This document shows, in pieces, positions 43,973 through 55,549 of a stretch of DNA of 64,000 nucleotides. The notes below the pieces were generated by a model. It was not told where the DNA came from. It searched no databases and worked only from the letters and a program-made list of their open reading frames with translations. How positions within the stretch are numbered: the stretch's first letter is position 1; each line of letters starts with the position of its first letter. The translations under genes were made by a program, and so were the position numbers. The DNA lies in NCBI GenBank assembly GCA_963744575.1, contig CAVUUF010000016.1, positions 620,001 to 684,000 on the forward strand, given 5' to 3'. This stretch comes from Palsa-504 sp963744575. GTDB lineage: Bacteria; Actinomycetota; Actinomycetes; Streptosporangiales; Streptosporangiaceae.

Positions 43973-45397
43973 TCACACGGCCGCCCGGGCCCCGCTGCGG
44001 GCGGCGGCATCTCCCCCGGTCTCCTGGATCAGGGCCAGCCAGCCGATCAGGCCGAGCGGGTAGATGAAGTAGCCGAACCGGACGTCGGGTCCGAGTACGA
44101 ACATCAGCGCCAGCCCGATGGCCAGCCGCCGGGCCGCCGCGGGGACGTCGCGGGGCGGCCGGATCACCAGCGAGACCGCGATGCCGAGCCCGGCCGCGAG
44201 CAGCAGGCCGACAGACACCACGTGCCCGGCCGTGCCCAGCGAGGTGAGCAGGTGCCCGGGCAGCAGGCTCTCGGCCGGGGTCTTGTCGCGGGTGAGGCCG
44301 AGCGGGAACAGCACGCTATTCTGCACCAGGGCGTCCGCGCCGCGCCAGGAGGTCAGCGCGGCCGGGGCCAGCGCCGCGATGAGGACGGCCACGGTGACCG
44401 CCGCGGCAGCGACAAAGCGGACCGCGGCCCGAGCGCCGTCGCGAGCGGCGAACATCGCGGCCAGCACGGGGACAGCCAGCCAGGCGGTGGATTTCAGGTC
44501 GCAGGCGGCGCCCAGGGCAACACCCGCGCCGACCGCCCCGGCCGCCACTGAGGTGGCCGCGAACCGCCCGGCCGCAGGCCGCCCGGCCAGGGCGAGGGCC
44601 AGCAGGATCAGCGCGAGCACCGGCGGATCGGTGGTGATCACGGCCAGGTTGAGTCCGATCACCGGCGAGGCCACCGCGACGGCCGTGGCCAGCACCGCGT
44701 TTCGGCGGCAGGTCGGGCAGCCCCGGTGCGGGACCGCGATCCAGAACGCCGCCGCGAGCAGGATCACGGTACCGACCGCGATCCACACCCCCGAGTTGCC
44801 GGCCAGGCCGCCGAGCCCGGCCGCGTACGGCAGGCCGAACAGGGTCATGACCGGCAGGTAGGGATTGTAGGACAGCCAGGAGGCGATCTGCGCGCCGGAC
44901 AGGTAAGGGGTGCCGTGGTGCAGCAGCAGCGCCGCCGACCGGTCGATGACCATCATCCCGTCTTCGAGCGGGTAAGCCACCGACAGCCAGAGCAGCGGCG
45001 CGAGCACGGCCAGCGCCACCGAGACCAGGACCGCGGCGATCAGGCCCCGTGGGGGCCCGGGGGGGTCGTCCTTCCCCGAGGGGGGTCCGGGGGGATGGGT
45101 CCCCCGGGGAGGGAGAGAGCCAGCCGAGCTCCGGCGGTCCGGCCAGCGCCACAGCATGAACAGGACCACCGCGTAGCCGCATGCGGCCCAGATGGCCCAG
45201 ACCTGATCCCGGCCGCCGGAGAAAACGGCGGCGGCGACCGCGTACGCGGTGAACGCGGCGTAGGCGCCTATGAGGTGGCGCCGGTCGAGCCAGGGACGTT
45301 CGGGGTGGTCCGGTGCCGGAACGTCCGTAGCCGTCACGTCACGGGCCGGGCCGTGCTCAGTACGACCGGCCGTCTCTGGCCGGCCTGCACGGTCCAC
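43973..45397 (-). CDS. Polytopic membrane protein, DUF2029/GT87-like glycosyltransferase
   Basis: A 474-residue protein with roughly eleven hydrophobic segments. Typical GT-C/GT87 features are a first loop with a membrane-proximal acidic pair (YPLEDGMMVIDRSAALLLHH) and SYNPYLPVMTLFGLPYA. GT87 proteins use polyprenyl-phosphate sugars at the outer face; the donor and acceptor are unknown here, and the family call is moderate. The GTG 45397 start has a weak SD. A Pro/Gly-rich cytoplasmic loop near residues 95-118 is encoded by G/C runs at 45045-45115 that look slippage-prone. Confidence 0.7.
   Translation of the reverse strand: MDRAGRPETAGRTEHGPARDVTATDVPAPDHPERPWLDRRHLIGAYAAFTAYAVAAAVFSGGRDQVWAIWAACGYAVVLFMLWRWPDRRSSAGSLPPRGTHPPGPPSGKDDPPGPPRGLIAAVLVSVALAVLAPLLWLSVAYPLEDGMMVIDRSAALLLHHGTPYLSGAQIASWLSYNPYLPVMTLFGLPYAAGLGGLAGNSGVWIAVGTVILLAAAFWIAVPHRGCPTCRRNAVLATAVAVASPVIGLNLAVITTDPPVLALILLALALAGRPAAGRFAATSVAAGAVGAGVALGAACDLKSTAWLAVPVLAAMFAARDGARAAVRFVAAAAVTVAVLIAALAPAALTSWRGADALVQNSVLFPLGLTRDKTPAESLLPGHLLTSLGTAGHVVSVGLLLAAGLGIAVSLVIRPPRDVPAAARRLAIGLALMFVLGPDVRFGYFIYPLGLIGWLALIQETGGDAAARSGARAAV
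45045..45115. repeat. G/C-run low-complexity tract
   Basis: Alternating runs of five to eight G or C, with repeated GGGGGTC-CGGGGGGA-like words, inside the GT87-like gene. It encodes a PPG-rich loop between the second and third membrane segments. Confidence 0.6.
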
Positions 45398-45624
45398 GTA
45401 CTTTTTCAGCTGGTTCCCCGTTGACCAGAGCTGGAGCTGCTGCTTTGCATAACCGGCAACGACGCTATGAGCAGACGCGAGGCCGCGTCAAGCCGATAGC
45501 GAAGAGCGGGCCCAGGGCTGGGCCGGGGGTGCAGGCGGCCAGCCGGGGGCGTGGAAATGCCGGCGGGTAGGCTCCCAGTGGACTTCCCGACATGCGACAT
45601 GCCAGCGAGCAACGGAGACACAGC
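45398..45624. other. 227-bp divergent gap
   Basis: No gene seen. It lies between the GT87-like and maleylpyruvate-isomerase-family starts and should hold both promoters. The left part (45400-45475) is less GC-rich than the rest; the right part contains GACATGCGACATGCC just before the SD-like GGAGACACAGC at 45613-45623. Confidence 0.5.
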
Positions 45625-46410
45625 ATGGAACCTAGCCCCGGCCCGTGGATCAGCGCGCTGCGGCACTCCCACGACCGGCTGCAGGCCGGCGTCGGGCCCC
45701 TCAACCTGGCCGAGCTTGAACAGCGCTCGTACGCCAGCGAGTGGTCGATCGCCCAGGTGCTTTCCCACCTGGGGTCGCAGGCCGAGATCTTCGGCTTGTT
45801 CCTCGACGCCGGGCTGACCGGGCAGGAGCCGCCGGGGCGCGAGGCGTTCGCGCCGATCTGGGACAGCTGGAACGGTAAGGACCCGCAGGCGCAGGCCGCG
45901 GACGCGCTGCGTGCCGACGAGGCGACCCTCGAGCGGTTCGAGTCCCTGGACGCCGGTGAGCAGGCGCGGCTGCACCTGAAGATGTTCGGGATGGAACTCG
46001 GCACCACCGGCCTGGCGCGGATGCGCCTGGGCGAGCACGCCATCCACACCTGGGATGTCCTGGTCGCCCTCGAGCCGTCGGCCACGGTGGCAGCGGATGC
46101 CGTGAACCTGCTCATCGACACGCTCGACCAGCTCGCGGCCAGGTCCGGCAAGCCGGACGGGAAGCAGCGCAAGGTGCGCGTGTCCACCACCGACCCGGAC
46201 CGCCAGTTCACCCTGGAGACGGGCGAGGCGGTCACGCTCACGCCGTCGGACGGCGAGGGCACGCCCGAACTGGGCCTGTCCGAGCTGCGGCTGCCCGCCG
46301 AGGCGTTCGTCCGGCTGCTTTACGGGCGGATGGACGAGGCGCACACCCCTCCGGCCGAGGTCGCCGGGGTCGCACTGGACGAGCTGCGGCAGATCTTCCC
46401 GGGTTTCTGA
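45625..46410 (+). CDS. Maleylpyruvate isomerase-family, mycothiol-dependent type protein
   Basis: A 261-residue DinB-superfamily protein. The N-terminal MDMPI domain includes WSIAQVLSHLGSQAEIF and GLARMRLGEHAIHTWDVLVA, with histidines of the metal site; the C-terminal domain spans about residues 185-261. Members use mycothiol with a divalent metal for isomerisation or thiol transfer; the substrate is unknown. ATG 45625 follows GGAGACACAGC. It ends 1 bp before the convergent HemK-like gene. Confidence 0.83.
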   Translation: MEPSPGPWISALRHSHDRLQAGVGPLNLAELEQRSYASEWSIAQVLSHLGSQAEIFGLFLDAGLTGQEPPGREAFAPIWDSWNGKDPQAQAADALRADEATLERFESLDAGEQARLHLKMFGMELGTTGLARMRLGEHAIHTWDVLVALEPSATVAADAVNLLIDTLDQLAARSGKPDGKQRKVRVSTTDPDRQFTLETGEAVTLTPSDGEGTPELGLSELRLPAEAFVRLLYGRMDEAHTPPAEVAGVALDELRQIFPGF

Positions 46411-46411
46411 G

Positions 46412-47182
46412 TCACGCGGGACGGCGCCCGATGACGACGGTGGCGTCCAGGCCGGCCGAGTGGGCCACTTGCGCGGTCAGGCCGCTGGCGGTAAGGACGG
46501 CCCGGGCGGCCGGCGCCTGGCGGTCGCTGGTCTCGCTGAGCAGGTGCCCGCCGGGCGCCAGCCATCCGGGCGCCGCGGCGGCGACCCGGCGCAGCACGTC
46601 GAGCCCGTCCGGTCCGCCGTCCAGCGCGGTGCGCGGCTCGTGCGCCCGGGCCTCGGGCGGGAGGAAGCCGATCTCCCCGCTGGGCACGTAGGGCACGTTG
46701 GCCGCCAGCACCATCACCCGGCCGCGCAGCGATGCGGGCAGCGGCTGGTACAGGTCACCCTGGTAGACGTGGCCCCTGGGGAGGTTCTGCCGGGCGCAGC
46801 GCACCGCGGCCGGGTCGATGTCGGCCGCGTGCACCTCGGCCCGGTCCACGGTCGCGGCCAGCGCGGCGCCGATCGCGCCCGCACCGCAGCACAGGTCCAC
46901 GAGCACGTCACCGGGACGGGCCACTGCCGCGGCCTGCCGGACCAGGAACTCGGTCCGCCGCCGGGGCACGAACACGCCGGGGGCCACGGTGATCCGCAAG
47001 CCGCAGAACTCGGCCCAGCCGAGGACCTGCTCCAGCGGCAGGCCGGCGGCGCGGCGGTCCACCATGGCGTCGAGTTCGGCCGGTGTCCGGGCGGCGGCCG
47101 TCAGCAGCCTGGCCTCGTCCTCGGCGAAGACGCAGCCGGCCGCGCGGAGCCTGGTGACGATCGCAGAGTCCGGCACAGCCAT
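46412..47182 (-). CDS. HemK/PrmC-like N5-glutamine methyltransferase
   Basis: A 256-residue SAM methyltransferase. Motif I is VLVDLCCGAGAIGAALA near residue 93, and the glutamine-methyltransferase signature NVPYVPSGEIGFLPPEAR lies near residue 163 in place of NPPY, which is typical of the actinobacterial second HemK-like group. An N-terminal helical part and GWAEFCGLRITVAPGVFVPR match PrmC layout. It may methylate a protein glutamine, but not necessarily a release factor. Directly upstream is the 625-residue unknown gene. Confidence 0.85.
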   Translation of the reverse strand: MAVPDSAIVTRLRAAGCVFAEDEARLLTAAARTPAELDAMVDRRAAGLPLEQVLGWAEFCGLRITVAPGVFVPRRRTEFLVRQAAAVARPGDVLVDLCCGAGAIGAALAATVDRAEVHAADIDPAAVRCARQNLPRGHVYQGDLYQPLPASLRGRVMVLAANVPYVPSGEIGFLPPEARAHEPRTALDGGPDGLDVLRRVAAAAPGWLAPGGHLLSETSDRQAPAARAVLTASGLTAQVAHSAGLDATVVIGRRPA

Positions 47183-47209
47183 CGCGAACGCCCTGCTGGG
47201 AGGCCCGGG

Positions 47210-49087
47210 CTACCGCCGGGCGGCCTGCCTGCTCGCGGCCTTGTAGGCGGACTTCCGCGCGAGCTTGGCGATCTTCTTGTCCGGGTGATACTTGCCGATC
47301 ACGGTCAGGACGTTCGCCGTGTCCGGGTGCGGTACCCGCGCCATCATCTCCAACACCGCCGGTTCCTGCCCGGCCGGGAACGCGTCCGTCAGCTGCTGCG
47401 CGAGAGCCGCGGGTTCGTGTTCGGCATCGTCACTCAGGTCACCCCAGCCCCACGCCGCGAGCGTATCGATGATCATCCAGGCTGCGTCCTCGTCGGTCGG
47501 CTCGAGGCCGGGCTCCCCGGTAGCCGGATCGCCGTCAGCCTGCGTGGCCAGGGCACCTTTCGCGTAAGAGCGCAGCTCGATCCGGCCGAGCGCGTCACGC
47601 CACGCGGGCTCGGCGGCTGCGCCGAGTTCGGTGATGACGATGCCCACCGCGAGGATCCGCGATGCCGGATCGGACTCCGCGGCGACGGCCAGCAGGTCGC
47701 TGGCCGCGGACGCCGCCGTCCGGTGCGCCAGCCAGGCGGAGGTCTCGGCGGTGAACTCTTCCTCGGACGCACCGCCGGCCATGGCGATCAGATCCGCCGC
47801 GGTCATCTGCTCAGGCGGCGGGAGCAGCGGGATCTCCACGCCGGAGTCGACCAGCTGGGTACGGATCGCGGCCAGGCCCAGTGGCGTCAGCCGCGCCACG
47901 GGGCCGTCCTCGGCATCGGCTATCTGGACGGCTCCGAGCCCGGCCATCTGGTCCAGCAGCAGCCGGGCGGGATCGCCGTGCGCGCTGACCCAGGACTGCC
48001 AGGCCTTTTCCGCCCGGCTCGGCGGTAGCTCGTCTGTCGCGGCACTCCTGATCACCTCGCTGGCCTCGGCCACGGGCAGGCCGTCCGGCCTGGCCAGGAA
48101 GAGCATCACCGCCAGGGCCGCCCCGTGTCCGATGAAGTCCAGTTCCTCCGACAGGTCCGGGTCCAGCATCGCGGCAACGTCCAGCGTGGTGTCGAGGACC
48201 AGTGCGAATACCCCATCCCAGATGTCGAGCACCTCGTCGTCGTCGCCCTCGTCCCATGCATGCGCGACCTCGCCCGGGACCGCATGGGTCTCGTCCGCGT
48301 CGAGCTCGACGAATTCCGCGTCCAGAGCCAGTTCCCACAGGTAGCCGAGATCCGGAACGTTGAGCGCGGCGGCGGCTTCGGCGGCATCCTGTAGGGTCAG
48401 CTCCTCGCCGTCATCGACCGCGCGGCCTGCACCCGTCCACCAAGCCAGCGCCCGTAGCTGGGCCATCATGGGAGCGTTGCGCGCCATGACGGCCAGTTCC
48501 TGGACCGCAGGCAGCCGCACCGGCGGCATCTGGTCCGGCAGGCCGAAGGCCTCCTTGAGATCGACGGCCTCGTCGTCGTCCTCGTCATCTTCTTCGTCGC
48601 CGGACCAGGTCAGGCCCGCGTTGTAGTCCTCCATCCAGCGGTCCACGGCCGCCCGGTCGTCCAGGTCGACGCCGTCCGCTGCCATCGCATGCAGGAGGGA
48701 ACTCGCCATCCCCCAGTTCGACGAGTCCATCACCGCGTCGGTGAACCGCGGAGCGATCTCGTCCAGCTCGCGTTCCAGCGCGCGGGCCGTGCTCTCCGGC
48801 ATCTCGCCGCGTTCGACGAGATAGGCCAGGAAGTCACGGACCGCGGGGATGGTGGTCTCGGCGTCCGCCGGGTCGAGCACGACGACCTCGCGCGGGTAGA
48901 TCCGCAGCAGAAGATCTTTAAGGTCGCCCTCGCTGAGGTCGGCCGGGCTGTCGATTTCGAGATAGCCGCGCATCAGCTGGAGCAGCGTTTCCAGTTCGCC
49001 GACGGGATCCGCGCTCAGCTTCCGCTTCGTCGTGGCCGTCCACTGCTCGAAGCCGGCCAGCGCCGCGTCGAAGGGGTCCGTTGCCAT
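47210..49087 (-). CDS. Unknown acidic 625-residue protein
   Basis: A long, well-supported frame with ATG 49087 and no recognised domain. It is acidic and mostly helical: an N-terminal region to about residue 155, a very acidic linker (GDEEDDEDDDEAVDLKEAFG) near residues 162-181, a long helical middle resembling winged-helix/tetratricopeptide material (RLTPLGLAAIRTQLVDSGVE), and a basic C-terminal tail (GKYHPDKKIAKLARKSAYKA). The C-terminal part looks HEAT-like. No signal or membrane segment. It sits between acn and the HemK-like gene; actinobacterial relatives of unknown function are likely. Confidence 0.75.
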   Translation of the reverse strand: MATDPFDAALAGFEQWTATTKRKLSADPVGELETLLQLMRGYLEIDSPADLSEGDLKDLLLRIYPREVVVLDPADAETTIPAVRDFLAYLVERGEMPESTARALERELDEIAPRFTDAVMDSSNWGMASSLLHAMAADGVDLDDRAAVDRWMEDYNAGLTWSGDEEDDEDDDEAVDLKEAFGLPDQMPPVRLPAVQELAVMARNAPMMAQLRALAWWTGAGRAVDDGEELTLQDAAEAAAALNVPDLGYLWELALDAEFVELDADETHAVPGEVAHAWDEGDDDEVLDIWDGVFALVLDTTLDVAAMLDPDLSEELDFIGHGAALAVMLFLARPDGLPVAEASEVIRSAATDELPPSRAEKAWQSWVSAHGDPARLLLDQMAGLGAVQIADAEDGPVARLTPLGLAAIRTQLVDSGVEIPLLPPPEQMTAADLIAMAGGASEEEFTAETSAWLAHRTAASAASDLLAVAAESDPASRILAVGIVITELGAAAEPAWRDALGRIELRSYAKGALATQADGDPATGEPGLEPTDEDAAWMIIDTLAAWGWGDLSDDAEHEPAALAQQLTDAFPAGQEPAVLEMMARVPHPDTANVLTVIGKYHPDKKIAKLARKSAYKAASRQAARR

Positions 49088-49145
49088 GGCGCCACCCTAG
49101 CGCCCGGTGCCGGATGAGTTGGCAGCCCTCCGGCCCGGCTGCGGG

Positions 49146-51848
<2,703 letters not shown>

Positions 51849-51911
51849 CGTTGCTGAGCCTCCTCGCTCGTACCGTGCGGTCCCGTGCTCGCCTTCCTTA
51901 GAACCTACAGT

Positions 51912-51927
51912 ATCTCGATATCAAGCT
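51912..51927. promoter_or_regulatory. Imperfect palindrome upstream of acn
   Basis: ATCTCGATATCAAGCT is a 16-bp near-palindrome centred on GATATC (six of eight arm positions pair), in an AT-rich stretch 64-79 bp upstream of the acn start, inside the 209-bp gap shared with the divergent LLM gene. It is a candidate operator; no regulator can be named from the sequence. Confidence 0.4.
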
Positions 51928-52057
51928 ACTTGGGAGGGGCGGCTGGCCGCACTCTGCAGCCGGTACCCGCCGATCGGAAGCGACCCGTGGCTCATTAGGA
52001 TGGCGGGTGTAGCCGTTGGGACAGCGCTGCATCCGGCCAGGAAGGGATGTCACCGGA

Positions 52058-52897
52058 ATGCGCTTCGCGATTAAGACCCGGCCCGAGCACCAGGCCTGGG
52101 AGGAGATCCGTGACGCGTGGCTCGCGGCGGACGAGATCCCGCTGTTCGAGTCGGCCTGGAACTGGGATCACTTCTATCCGCTGACCGGCGACCTGACCGG
52201 GCCCAACTTCGAGGCCTGGACGATGCTGGCCGCGATGGCCCAGGCCACCACGCGGATCAGGCTGGGCTGCCAGGTGACCGGCATGGTCTACCGGCACCCG
52301 GCGGTGCTGGCCAACATGGCCGCGACCGTGGACATCATCTCCGGCGGGCGGCTGGAGCTCGGCCTGGGCGCGGCGTGGAACCAGATGGAGTGCGACGCCT
52401 ACGGGATCGACCTGCCACCGCTACGCGAGCGGTTCGACCGCTTCGACGAGGGCGTCGAGGTCATCGTGGGCCTGCTGAGCCAGACCACCACCACGTTCAC
52501 TGGACGATACGTCAAGCTCACCGATGCGCGATGCGAGCCGAAGCCGGTGCAACGGCCGCACCCGCCGATCACCATCGGCGGCCGCGGGAGGAAACGCACG
52601 CTGCGCACGGTGGCGCACTGGGCGCAGCAGTGGAACGCCATCGCGGAGAGCCCGCAGGAATGGCGCGAGCTGAAGGACGTGCTGGCCGGGCACTGCGCCG
52701 CCATCGGGCGGGACGTGAACGAGATCACCTGCTCGGTCAACGTGCGCATCGATCCGGACGGCGGCCTTGAGCCCGCGGTGACGACGGCGGCGGCCTATCG
52801 CGACGCGGGCGTCGACTTGGTCATCGTGAACCTCCCGCACCACGCCAAGCCCGATTCTCTCAAGCCGCTGGCCGAGGCGCTCGCGCCGCTCGGGTAA
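52058..52897 (+). CDS. LLM-class F420-dependent oxidoreductase
   Basis: A 279-residue luciferase-like oxidoreductase. It begins MRFAIKTRPEHQAWEEIRDA, with FESAWNWDHFYPLTGDL, TTRIRLGCQVTGMVYRHPAV, VDIISGGRLELGLGAAWNQ, and PPITIGGRGRKRTLRTVAHW, characteristic of the TIGR03560-type F420 group. The substrate is unknown. ATG 52058 follows AGGAAGGGA. It is divergent from acn and ends 16 bp before the convergent Pro/Gly-rich membrane protein gene. Confidence 0.86.
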   Translation: MRFAIKTRPEHQAWEEIRDAWLAADEIPLFESAWNWDHFYPLTGDLTGPNFEAWTMLAAMAQATTRIRLGCQVTGMVYRHPAVLANMAATVDIISGGRLELGLGAAWNQMECDAYGIDLPPLRERFDRFDEGVEVIVGLLSQTTTTFTGRYVKLTDARCEPKPVQRPHPPITIGGRGRKRTLRTVAHWAQQWNAIAESPQEWRELKDVLAGHCAAIGRDVNEITCSVNVRIDPDGGLEPAVTTAAAYRDAGVDLVIVNLPHHAKPDSLKPLAEALAPLG

Positions 52898-52913
52898 GTC
52901 GTTTCCGCCCGGG

Positions 52914-54464
52914 CTACTGGCGGGACGGGTACCCGATCGCTCCCGCGGTCAGGTACAGGTCCTTGATCTGCTCGAGCTTGCGCTCGTGGGCGACGCCTTG
53001 GTCGTGGCCCGCGGGGTCCGCCTCGGCCGGGTGAGCGGTATCCGGGACTGGTTCGGTGGCACTGGAGGCGGAGCCGCGTGGCGGCGGGCCGGGTGGGTCG
53101 GCGGACGAGACCAGAGGCTCGAACGGGCCGCGGATGTTGTTCAGTACGTGCGAGGTGCCGTCGCCAGAGCCCTGGGAGCCCTCGGTGCCTCCGGGGCCGG
53201 AGGCTCCAGGCAGGTCGTACCAGTAGGCGGGGTCGTTCTCGTCCGGTCCGGGCGAGGCCGGGCCCGCGTCGCCGGGCGGGCCGTCGGTGTCCCGGTAGAT
53301 GTAGACCTCCGCGGGCGGGGTGGTCACCCGGGCGGGATCCTGGGGGCGGCCCGGACTTTGCGGGCGGCCGGTATCCGGCAGCCTGCCCGGTCCGGAGGGC
53401 CGGACGGGATCGGCGGCCTGGCCGAAGCCCGGCGGCCGTGTGGGGGCAGGCCGAACGGGGTGGTCCGACGCCCGGATGACCTTGGCGTACCCGCCGTCGA
53501 ACGACTCCGGGGCCTCGGCGGGTCCGGAAGATCTCGCGTGAGCGGGGCCGGACCAGTGACCGCCCGCAGGGGCGTGACCGGGACCACCCGCGTGCCGTGC
53601 GGCTCCGCCGTCCTGGCGCGGAGCCGAACCCGGCGGAGGCAGGTAACCGAGATCGCGTGGCGGTATAAGGCCGCCCGGGCGGATCGGCCCTCCCGGTCCC
53701 ATTGTCTCGCGTCCCGTCCCATCCCGCGGCGGGCCAGGGTCACGGAGGAGCCTGGAGTCGCGAGGCGGCCCCGCGTAGCCGGGCCGCGGAGCCTCGCGAG
53801 ATGGTTTCTGGGACGGAGCGGCACCTCGGGGCGGCATGGGCTCCCGGGACGGCCCAGGCCCGCGCTGCAGTCCCGGCCCGCGCGACGGCCCCGGCTCACG
53901 CAGAGGCATCCCGTGGCCTGGCCACGGTGCCTCCTCGGGGCGCATGTGCTCCCGAGGCGGCCGGGAAGGCGGCTGGCCGCCAGGGACGTACGGTCCGCGG
54001 CCGGGGGTGCCCGGCCGGTAACCGGGATGCGGCGGGTTCAGGACGGGCCGCCGGACGGGACGCCCGCCGCCGTGACCGGGACCCGCGTGACCGGCGCCTG
54101 CGGGTGGAGCGCCGACCCGGAGCCGCTCCTGGGTCCGGCCGTGACCTGGCGATCCGCCGTGCCCGCGGGACGCCGCCGGCTGCGAACGGGGATTCCCCTG
54201 CTGGTGATTCGCCGCCTCCCCCGGCACCCGGGACCTCCCGGCGGTCCCGATCCGGGCGATGGCGAATATCACCAGGACGACGAGGCCGAACGCGATGCCC
54301 GCCGCGACCAGGTCCAGCCCCACCTGGGTCAGGTGCGCCGGCTGATGCCCGGTCAGAAACCGCATGACCACGCTCGCGACCATCATGATGACACCCACCA
54401 TGACCGTCACGGCAGCCGCCACCGACAGCACGATGACTAGCCGCACCCTCCTAGCAGAGCGCAC
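52914..54464 (-). CDS. Pro/Gly-rich membrane protein with a KLEQIKDLYLTA end motif
   Basis: A 516-residue protein with two N-terminal hydrophobic helices (about residues 8-36 and 45-70) followed by about 400 disordered residues rich in Pro, Gly, Arg. The C-terminal ERKLEQIKDLYLTAGAIG is a motif I recall from other actinobacterial proteins of this layout, where a further helical stretch follows; here the chain stops five residues later. Such proteins may act in cell-envelope or division complexes, but this is inference. Start could be GTG 54464; AGGAGG at 54449-54454 points to a slightly later start. Confidence 0.7.
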   Translation of the reverse strand: MRSARRVRLVIVLSVAAAVTVMVGVIMMVASVVMRFLTGHQPAHLTQVGLDLVAAGIAFGLVVLVIFAIARIGTAGRSRVPGEAANHQQGNPRSQPAASRGHGGSPGHGRTQERLRVGAPPAGAGHAGPGHGGGRPVRRPVLNPPHPGYRPGTPGRGPYVPGGQPPSRPPREHMRPEEAPWPGHGMPLREPGPSRGPGLQRGPGPSREPMPPRGAAPSQKPSREAPRPGYAGPPRDSRLLRDPGPPRDGTGRETMGPGGPIRPGGLIPPRDLGYLPPPGSAPRQDGGAARHAGGPGHAPAGGHWSGPAHARSSGPAEAPESFDGGYAKVIRASDHPVRPAPTRPPGFGQAADPVRPSGPGRLPDTGRPQSPGRPQDPARVTTPPAEVYIYRDTDGPPGDAGPASPGPDENDPAYWYDLPGASGPGGTEGSQGSGDGTSHVLNNIRGPFEPLVSSADPPGPPPRGSASSATEPVPDTAHPAEADPAGHDQGVAHERKLEQIKDLYLTAGAIGYPSRQ

Positions 54465-54661
54465 TGCTCAACGATCGCATCGCGGTTACCGCCCCGCAAG
54501 CCATATGGCCAGCTGTAACCATTACGACCGTCATTTCGGAGCGTCACCACCCGACTGCGAGCACAGAAACGCACATGTTTACCGCAAAGGCCACTGACCT
54601 GGCATTTTACATTGTAAAACGCCCACTCTCCTCGGCCGCCCGATCCGGCTGGCGATACGTT

Positions 54662-55483
54662 ATGTACATGACCACTCAGGCGGACAAAGCACAGCAGTTC
54701 CTCGCCCTGCACCGGCCGGGTGAGCCGCTCCTGATGCCGAACCCATGGGACCTGGGCTCGGCCCGGCTCCTCGCATCCCTCGGCTTCGAGGCTCTGGCCA
54801 CCACGAGTTCGGGCTTCGCGGCCACGCTGGGCCGCAACGACGGCTCCGTGACCAGGGACGAAGCCATGGTGCACGCGGCGGTGATCGTGGCCGCCACGGA
54901 CCTGCCGGTCTCGGCCGACCTGGAGGACGGCTACGCGGCCGAGCCGGCCGGCGTGGCGGAGACCATGAGGCTGGCGATCGAGGTCGGCCTCGCGGGCGCC
55001 TCGGTCGAGGACTTCACCCGCGGGCCCAGCGAGCCGATCTATGACATCCGGTTCGCGGCCGAACGCGTGGCGGCGGCCGCGGAGGCCGCCCACGCGGGCC
55101 CCGGCCGCCTGGTGCTCACCGCCCGGGCCGAGAACTACCTGCACGGCCGTCCCGACCTGGCGGACACGATCGCCAGGCTGCAGGCCTACCAGGAGGCCGG
55201 AGCTGATGTCCTCTACGCGCCGGGCCTGCGCCGCCTGGAGGACATCAGCCAGGTGATCCGTGAGGTGGACCGCCCGGTCAACGTGCTGGCCCTGGACGGG
55301 CTTCCGACCGTGCCCGAACTGGCCAAGGCCGGGGTGAGCCGGATCTCGGTGGGCGGTTCGTTCGCGTTCGCCGCCCTGGGGGCGGTCGTCAGCGCCGCCA
55401 CCGAACTGCGCGAGCAGGGAACGTACGGCTTCCGGACGGGCAGTGCGGCCGGTGCCGCTGCTGCCCGGCGTGCCTTCGGCTGA
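54662..55483 (+). CDS. Isocitrate lyase/PEP mutase-superfamily enzyme
   Basis: A 273-residue barrel enzyme of the ICL/PEPM superfamily. Signs: LLMPNPWDLGSARLLASLGF, ALATTSSGFAATLGRNDGS, the metal block PVSADLEDGYA near residue 79, GASVEDFTRG, VLTARAENYLHGRPDLADT, and the closing RPVNVLALDGLPTVPELAKA. Relatives include oxaloacetate decarboxylases, 2-methylisocitrate lyases and phosphonate enzymes; the glycine-rich catalytic KKCGH of true isocitrate lyases is absent. ATG 54662 or 54668. Its convergent neighbour is an LLM gene, with a strong hairpin between. Confidence 0.85.
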   Translation: MYMTTQADKAQQFLALHRPGEPLLMPNPWDLGSARLLASLGFEALATTSSGFAATLGRNDGSVTRDEAMVHAAVIVAATDLPVSADLEDGYAAEPAGVAETMRLAIEVGLAGASVEDFTRGPSEPIYDIRFAAERVAAAAEAAHAGPGRLVLTARAENYLHGRPDLADTIARLQAYQEAGADVLYAPGLRRLEDISQVIREVDRPVNVLALDGLPTVPELAKAGVSRISVGGSFAFAALGAVVSAATELREQGTYGFRTGSAAGAAAARRAFG

Positions 55484-55490
55484 ATTAATC

Positions 55491-55527
55491 CCGAACGGGC
55501 GCGGTGCGTGCCACCCCGCCCGTTCGG
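55491..55527. terminator. Long hairpin with the CCGAACGGGC leader, copy 3
   Basis: CCGAACGGGCGCGGTG (55491-55506) pairs with CACCCCGCCCGTTCGG (55512-55527) at 15 of 16 positions around CGTGC. It sits 7 bp after the PEP-mutase-family stop and 22 bp before the convergent LLM stop at 55550, an ideal place for a bidirectional terminator. It shares its leader with the shorter hairpins at 15324 and 42891. Confidence 0.75.
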
Positions 55528-55549
55528 TGCCATCTCCCCGCGGCCGGCG

